64,000 nucleotides of DNA from Mesostigma viride (taxonomy: Eukaryota > Streptophyta > Mesostigmatophyceae > Mesostigmatales > Mesostigmataceae), in NCBI GenBank assembly GCA_009746045.1, contig RPFO01001343.1, positions 1-64,000 of the forward strand, given 5' to 3'. Below are positions 58,025 through 64,000 of the stretch, piece by piece. The notes under the pieces are model-generated. The model was not told the origin of the DNA, made no database searches, and saw nothing but the letters and a program-made list of their open reading frames with translations. Position numbers and translations under genes: made by a program. Each line of letters starts with the position of its first letter. Position 1 is the stretch's first letter.

Positions 58025-59103
58025 TCACAACGTGGCCATGACAGCATCGTGAATCTGCTTCGCCAACGCCCACACTTCAGGACCCGCGCCCTGCACCGCC
58101 ATGGCCACAGGCTGCACCGCTGCAATCGATGCAGCATTCACTGCCTGCGCCGCACCATGTACTGCATGCACGAAAGCCAATCCTGGCTCGGTTATCATGG
58201 TCTTGCCCGATTCCTGCTGCTTCTTCTTCTTCGATGCGGTCATGCGCACTTTATACCCCTTCCTCTCCAAGCACGCCTTCAGCACCTGGCTCGTGCGGTG
58301 CTGAATATGCTTCTGAAGGCGCGCCTTCTAAACACGAAATGTTGGCAATGTATGATTCCCAAACGGCATGATAGGCACATAATCAGTCCCATTAATTGCT
58401 TTGCGGCAGTCAATGCACCAGAACACCTGTTGAAAAAAGAAGGTTATGCGCGCTAGCGATTACCCGCGGCAAGAAGCAATCAACACGCCTCGCTAACAAC
58501 TGCAACCACAATGTAATTCATGACGGGCCACTCACCGCTACCCTGCTCTCCTGATTCAATGTCTCCCCATTCTCAAGGCCTCCATTGTAAACCTCTCCAT
58601 CTTCACCATCGTCATCGTCTTCCTCTTCCTCCACTCCGACGTATCCGTGTTTCCTTTTCCTAAGATACCTAGGGTTGTTCAAGTCGTATGTGCGGCGTTG
58701 GCACACTTCCAACAAAATTTTGGCCGCCTCTACCCATTACCATTTATTCGTACTATCATAACATATCCAGGCGTTTGAAAAATCATTCCCTCGTTCGAAC
58801 TTCTACCCCTGGGCGTCCATGACGAGGCAGTCACGACGGGACGCAGATGCACAAAAATAAAACAAGGCGACATCCCTTCAATCATTGACCAAAAAACAGA
58901 ATACGCGCAGAACTTGGATTTCAACACCACGCACCCATTACCAGCGAGCACGGCTGGCCTGCAACCGCCATCATTTCATAACCAGAAGCCAGGGCCCACA
59001 CTCCATCCCGTTACCTCATCTTCCACGCACGGCTTCCGCTGCTTCCCTCTGCTCTTTCGCATTCTCCGCCAGCAACCTCGCCTTCTCCTCGTCCAACAAT
59101 CCA
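58025..59103 (-). CDS. E2 copy of the cargo gene
   Basis: Minus-strand exons 59103-59031 (coiled coil), 58727-58536 (YDLNNPRYLRKRKHGYVG) and 58426-58025 (WCIDCRKAINGTDYV.., TAG at 58330-58328, then the alanine-rich tail). Coordinates mirror E1 exactly (sum 82964), so no indel separates the copies over more than 1 kb. The acceptor before the first exon is ATTCTTAG instead of ATTCTTATAG. Confidence 0.45.
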
Positions 59104-59620
59104 CTAAGAATAAAATCCCCTCTATTGGACGCCATTCAGACGAACTTTGCTAGCGTCTTTTCACCGGCCCCAGCACACATAATCTATAGCCGCTTAATGA
59201 CAACGGCCGACAACGACAACTGCTGAATAGGCGAAAAAGGCTGATAACTACATTTTTATATTTCGCTGCATTTGCTAATAGACACGCACGTTCTCCCACT
59301 TCTCCATTACAATATAATTATCCATCTGGCCGTGTACAGCAGTGTTTTTTTTAAGGTTTTCGTTACTAGTGGCGCTAGGCCACTTGTGGCGTTTCGAACT
59401 ATGAAAACTTCAGTTTACTCGGCCAATGTGTGGCTTTAAGCCAATTAAAATTGGGCTTGGCACGGCCACGTGTGGCGGGCTGGCTTTTTGGTGCAGCAAA
59501 TGACCCTACCGGCAGCGGGGTCAGCGCGGCGCGGCGCCGTACTGGCATTCCAAGTTCAAAGTAGTTCAGAACAGTATGTTTAATTATCTTAAGTTCAAAC
59601 TAGTAGAATTTATTAGAATC

Positions 59621-59694
59621 ATTCACGCCTTAAGTTGGGTTCACGCCTGAAGTTGGGTTGACCAAAAACCTCGAACCCAACTTAAGGCGTGAAT
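59621..59694. repeat. 22 bp perfect inverted repeat
   Basis: Stem 59621-59642 (ATTCACGCCTTAAGTTGGGT..) pairs exactly with 59673-59694. The 30 nt loop begins with a degenerate direct copy of the stem, ACGCCTGAAGTTGGGTTG. Confidence 0.9.
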
Positions 59695-59770
59695 GCCTGT
59701 ACACAAGGCGGGCGAGCGTCTCCGTCTCAGGCATCGGCGCCGGGCGTACTTGGTAAATTAACAACAAGAA

Positions 59771-59797
59771 CGGGGGCTTCGCCCCCGGGCCCCCGGT
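59771..59797. repeat. GC-rich hairpin CGGGGGC-TTC-GCCCCCG
   Basis: 17 nt hairpin followed by GGCCCCCGGTAGT. A sister copy lies at 63015. Confidence 0.8.
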
Positions 59798-59919
59798 AGT
59801 AACCAATATTGTGCCTGTCCGGCGTTTGTGGCCGGTCTCCGGCCGGACACGTCACCTACTCTACTACAACCGTCTACGGAACGTGTGCACATTTAGGGCC
59901 CACTGAACGCGAGCAAATA

Positions 59920-60322
59920 TTCCAGTCCGGGCGACCAACTGGAGTGAAAATCTGTGAAAATCGTACGCTAGTTCCCGGCCAATCGGAGATTCTGGAGACA
60001 TTTGCCCTTCCCATTGCGCTACGGAGATGTGCGACTGAGGCCGTAAGCATTTGTAACCGTTGGGGTAACACAGCGAACACGTCTTGCACTTTGTTCACTG
60101 TGCGATGTTCAGACGGAGGTACGTGTAAATTACGTATGCGTATATCATTGCTTGTGCGTTAGGTTTAGTTGTGACATTTATTGAGCGTTACGGAAGCATT
60201 TATATTTCATTGGTAAGGCAGGGAGGACCATGAGCGCGACATTAATCTATTCATCCATTAATTTATCACAACCGGTTATACCGTAGGACAATTTACAGTA
60301 AAGTTGGTCGCCCGGAGTGGAA
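59920..60322. mobile_element. Candidate 403 bp TIR element
   Basis: Ends TTCCAGTCCGGGCGACCAAC(T) and, inverted, TTCCACTCCGGGCGACCAAC(T): 20 of 21 match. The flanks AGCAAATA and GCAATATA are similar but not a clean duplication. An open frame of 117 codons crosses the left border and is probably not coding. Confidence 0.5.
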
Positions 60323-60483
60323 GCAATATATGCATTCATTGAGAATATTAGAGGCGGGTGAGAATGGCATGCAACATAGGGAAATTAAACCCCGAAAAGA
60401 AGAACCTGAAATATATGTATCAAGGAGACAACCATGTATACCTGGCATTATATACTGCTTTACCAAAGATGCCCTCTACCTAC
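60323..60483. other. Spacer
   Basis: Short non-coding stretch; nothing seen. Confidence 0.4.
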
Positions 60484-60920
60484 ATGCAGTTTCACCCATG
60501 GAGTATGCCCCTTAGATCAACCCCTGTCACGCAGTGCGTTACCAATGATGATAGGTATTGGGCATACGTACATGCAGCTTCACCCATGCCGTACGCCCCT
60601 CAGGTCAACCCCTGGCACGCACCGTGCCTTACCAATGACCGGACAGGTAAGGAGTACCTAGTGCAGTTTCGCCCATGCAGTATGCCCCTGAGATCAACCC
60701 CTGTCACCTTTCTTTCCAGCACAACCCTTTGGTAAGAAACCAAAGCTTGCCACAAGGCCAAATTCAATATACGCATACGCATAATGCAACCTACGCATAC
60801 GCAAGATATGTATACACATAACATACAGCCTTACCAATGATACTCCCTACCTGCATGCGTTTCACCCGTGCAGTATGCCCCTCAGATCAACCCATGTCAC
60901 TTTCTTTCCAACACATCCGT
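60484..60920. repeat. Diverged tandem repeat, unit about 88 bp
   Basis: Units start near 60484, 60572, 60660 and 60853 with TGCAGTTTCACCCATG, TATGCCCCTCAGATCAACCC and CCTTACCAATGA. An unrelated CGCATACGCATA stretch separates the last two. Confidence 0.75.
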
Positions 60921-61320
60921 TTGCTAAAAATACACAAGCTGGTGAGCCTCCAAGCACAGTGAAGCCTCCAAGCACAGTGAAGCCGGTGCTAAGAAACGTT
61001 TAATTGCCTCAATATTTACATACAACTGAGCAGCCTGCAGCAAACACCTTCCAACAAACCACTCAAAAACCACTCGATAAAACCCCGACAGCCGACATGT
61101 TTCGCTTCTTAGCAACGTTATCAACGTGAGGTTATGCCTTCTTTCCCGTCAGATAGCGCCAGATCCCTTGCCATGCCGCCCTGCAGCGCCGCCGGAGTTT
61201 TAATGATGTTATCTACGTTGCATGCCTGTGAGGTGTCAAGGCGCGAGCCACCACAAAAGATGATCCCACCACAAAGTAGATCCCACCACGAAAGGTATCG
61301 TCCCTCGCCCGGGGGCATAA
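60921..61320. other. Non-coding DNA with short direct repeats
   Basis: Direct repeat CCTCCAAGCACAGTGAAGCC at 60946-60985 and GATCCCACCAC pairs at 61260-61290. No gene. Confidence 0.45.
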
Positions 61321-61372
61321 GAAAGGGTCCGAATTCTCCCGATTTCTGGCCTGCGCTAGATGTCTCCTTGAT
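61321..61372. repeat. Short repeat shared with 47300-47350
   Basis: TTCTCCCGATTTCTGGCCTG and CGCTAGATGTCTCCTTGAT match the inverse of 47300-47350 with a few differences. Possibly the end of a dispersed element. Confidence 0.55.
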
Positions 61373-62520
61373 AAAAATTTTCCCCCTTCCATGCAGGACG
61401 CGCATCCCGCGAGACTGGTGGCGCAAACCGATAGTTATGGAAATCTTGACGTAAAGCAGCACACTTTCGACTCAAAGGCCAGTATAAACGCTTCCTTGCC
61501 GTTGATTGAATCCCACAACACCTGACTTTTCAAAATGCACAAACAACATCATTCAACGACCTTCTTTCACGAGTTCGCATGATTTCTCTGCATTCCGCAT
61601 GCTATCGTTGTCTTCGTCCCTTCGTGCCTTCGTTGCATCCGTTAAAATCTGTTGAAATCATTGAAAGCAACGCTACCGAGCTGTCCTTTGGCACGCAGCG
61701 ACTGCGGTCGCCACGACACGCAAAAACCAGGCAGCAACCGGGCAACATGCAAGCCCAAAGGCGGGCGAGTCTGGCGCGGCGCCGGCCATTGGGCCCCGGA
61801 ATAAGAAATACCCAGTCGACATGCAAAGTGACGAACCAACACGCAGCGACTGGGCAACAATTCTGTGGTCAAACTGACGCTAGTTCCCGGCCAATAACCG
61901 GGCAACAACCCCACCACGTTTGTCGCACACATACCGCTTGAATCGGTCGCAATGCCGAAATTCTGTGGTCAATAGGCCACGCTACTCGAATACGGAAGAG
62001 TTTGCGCAACACTTTTGGCAAGAGTTTGGGCAAACAACTTTAGGCACGCCAGCCAAAACGCTGTCTGACAAAAGTTTGGCCGCAATGGTGGCACAAATGG
62101 GCCAAACTTTGCCGCGCAACCAGTGGACGCAACCAAGCCAACGGCACGCATGTAAGGGAACCCCTACGGTCGACCCCCCAATCGCGGTCGCCGCGGAACG
62201 CTACTCGCACGCGGCAACAGTTTGCTTTTAGGGTTTGCGCAAACAAATCGCTGTCTAAAATTGTAATATAAAGGGCAACAAGTTGGGGGCCCCTGCGGGG
62301 CCCGGACTTTTTGGCGCCTGAGCGGGCGATTGGCGCGTACACCCGCGGGGTGCGTCCTCGGGAACGCCGGCGCCACGCGGGGTGCGCAGTGCGAAGGGGC
62401 AGTGGCCGAGGGCGCCGAGGCGGGGGGGCCAGCGGGAGCCCGAAATTTCGGTTACGTACGGCCGTTTTTTGGGCTGAGCCCCCTGCTTTTCAGAGTTTCG
62501 AGCCGTTTTTTGCAACGCTC
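61373..62520. other. Non-coding region with GGCAACA repeats
   Basis: Repeated words GGGCAACA, TTCTGTGGTCAA (61860, 61962) and TAGTTCCCGGCCAAT (61880; also 59968). TATAAAGGGCAACAA at 62267-62281 recurs at 63723-63737. Hairpin GGGCCCC-TGC-GGGGCCC at 62287-62303. No credible gene. Confidence 0.5.
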
Positions 62521-62830
62521 CCCGTCTGAACACGTTCAGTTCAGTCATCTCGTTAAAATTGGCACAGAAATTGCGTAAGAAGTAGGCCGAACCGAAAATT
62601 TAACCGAAAAACCGTTCAGAATAGGGTTCGAACTTAAATTTCTGCACATTTCCCGTTCATTCTGAACACTAGAGAATTCCCGTTCAGTCTGAACCCTTAG
62701 TAAATCAAGTAGGATGTTTGGATAGAGATCCTTCCCGTAGTAACAAGTTAATCAGCCGTATATGCCCCCGGCATTTCTCGCGCATTTTGCTGAATTCAGA
62801 TTCCGTTCAGAACTGCTGACACTCGATCTT
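62521..62830. repeat. Cluster of GTTCAG/CTGAAC dyads
   Basis: Repeated CCGTTCAGNNTGAAC-like words at about 62528, 62610, 62650, 62688 and 62805, including CGTTCATTCTGAACAC and CGTTCAGTCTGAACCC. Confidence 0.55.
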
Positions 62831-64000
62831 AGGAGGGTGTGACGGCGTTCAGGCGAGCGGTTACGGGCCGTAACTCGCGGCTCCGCAGGATTTCAGGAAT
62901 AGTAGGCGTTCGTGGGGGTGCGATCAGGCCGTACGGTACGGCGCCCGCGGCGGTGTCAGGATGTTCGGGTTTCTCCCTTGCGCAACACGATCGTAATATA
63001 GTAGTTGACAAGATCGGGGGCTCCGCCCCCGAACCCCCGCTACTTGGCAGATTCTGTGCCTCAACGGCTTTTTGTGCCTCAACGGCGAGTACCAGCACAG
63101 CCGTACACTCCCGCTTACACAGCCCGCCCACTAGCAAGACAGCCGAACCTGTACGGCCGGCCACAGCCTGTGATTCCATGGATTACGCCACGATTCCATG
63201 CAAACTCATGGTGCCGGACGGTTTGCTGGCCTATTTTGGGAAGCCGGTGGCTGAACCGAACCGCAACTAAACCTGGTCTGTCAGTAGGTCAGGTCCGTCC
63301 GTCAGCTTTCTCGCTTTTTGCCAGCAACCGCCAAATACCCCTTGAATCGGTCCTCTCCTCGCCGTTTTCCTTGCCAATTTCCCTCGTCCGTTCCAAACAC
63401 CTAGGCCAATTTCAAGCTCAACTCGGAACGCAAGGCTTCGGCGCTTAGCTACTCGGAAAAATTCACGGTTACGAGGAGGTTACGGCCGTTTCTACTCGAA
63501 ACGCTTTTACTGATTGACGGTTGGCAGGTATTTGTTTGGTTCCCTGGCTAGAAGAGTTTGGGCGGCACACGTTACGCGGTGACAGGCCGCTAGAAAGCCT
63601 ACGGATGGGATCTGCGCAAAGGTTTTGCGGAAACAAATTTGGCGTTCGGATTTTTGCGCTACTCGGGTACGGACAACGTTTGCCGGAAGAGTTTGCGGAA
63701 CAAATGGGCCGACCTAAAAGTAGTATAAAGGGCAACAACGATTACCACTACAGCCACTGCTTAACAAAACGATTACTGAAGTGCCGAAAGTCGAAACACA
63801 TAGTCAATGCAATGCAGTACAGTACTGTATGGCTGGCGAGTGACTGGAACTGAGGCGCCAGCCGCCAGGCCGCCAGCCAGCTGAAGCCAGAAAATGCACA
63901 CAAGCTGCAGTCTGCACAGTGCACTCTGGTCTCTGGCAGCGGGCCACTTGCCACTTGGCACTTGGCCGGGCTCTACGTACATGCACTATGCAGTCAGTAA
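62831..64000. other. Right end of window, non-coding repeats
   Basis: Hairpin CGGGGGC-TCC-GCCCCCG at 63015-63031. 63440-63745 is a diverged relative of 61980-62285 (CTACTCG..TACGGA, GAAGAGTTTGCG, TATAAAGGGCAACAA). CCAGC/GGCAG-rich imperfect repeats at 63850-63970. No recognisable gene. Confidence 0.45.

Larger units (their letters stand above)
59340..59919. other. Non-coding flank of E2
   Basis: Contains the hairpin at 59621-59694 and the GC-rich hairpin at 59771-59787. No gene. Confidence 0.5.

Noticed and set aside
62839-63448. Frames of 143-147 codons at the right end
   Set aside because: Composition follows local repeats. There is no domain and no splice or start context.

Overview
The window is nuclear DNA of a eukaryote. 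It shows GT-AG introns with polypyrimidine acceptors, LTR and non-LTR retrotransposons, TIR transposons and long microsatellites, and no operons or bacterial signals. Repeat density, plant-like chromovirus and copia-like relatives, and a TGGTATC-type primer-binding site suggest a green-lineage alga (a charophyte is possible). I cannot name the species.

Layout. (1) 1-7655: one large multi-exon gene of unknown function, open at its 5' end, with phase-0 introns and a recurrent intronic palindrome. (2) 8177-21069: a decayed Ty3/gypsy copy (Ty3-A). A 1.87 kb TTAA-flanked TIR element sits in its 5' LTR and a 6.6 kb copia-like element sits in its protease. (3) 21070-23319: a cluster of GCGTCAG dyads and two head-to-head remnants of a GC-rich LINE (LINE-A), one of them interrupted by a 499 bp CACTA-type MITE. 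(4) 23320-43336: a 20 kb CACTA-like element (E1) with identical 53 bp TIRs, subterminal repeats and a 2 bp AC target duplication. It splits LINE-A and itself carries a complete 9.5 kb chromovirus (Ty3-B, 27290-36758). (5) 43337-46910: the downstream half of the split LINE-A and a LINE ORF1-type element (LINE-B). (6) 46911-59339: a second, inverted copy of the E1 family (E2), truncated at its outer end. It has its own LINE-B insertion, a Penelope-like RT fragment and large GGAT arrays. (7) 59340-64000: non-coding repeats, hairpins and one small TIR element.

E1 and E2 act as mutual empty-site controls. E2 has the site of Ty3-B with a single CCAGC, and E1 has the site of the E2 LINE-B insertion with a single 13 bp target. 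This gives a relative order: E1/E2 family copies first, then the Ty3-B and LINE-B insertions.

Many coding regions are broken by one-base changes, most often an apparent missing base in a short homopolymer. This occurs even in Ty3-B, whose LTRs look identical. Part of the apparent decay may therefore be residual sequencing error. I saw no cellular gene of recognisable function, no rRNA and no CRISPR array.
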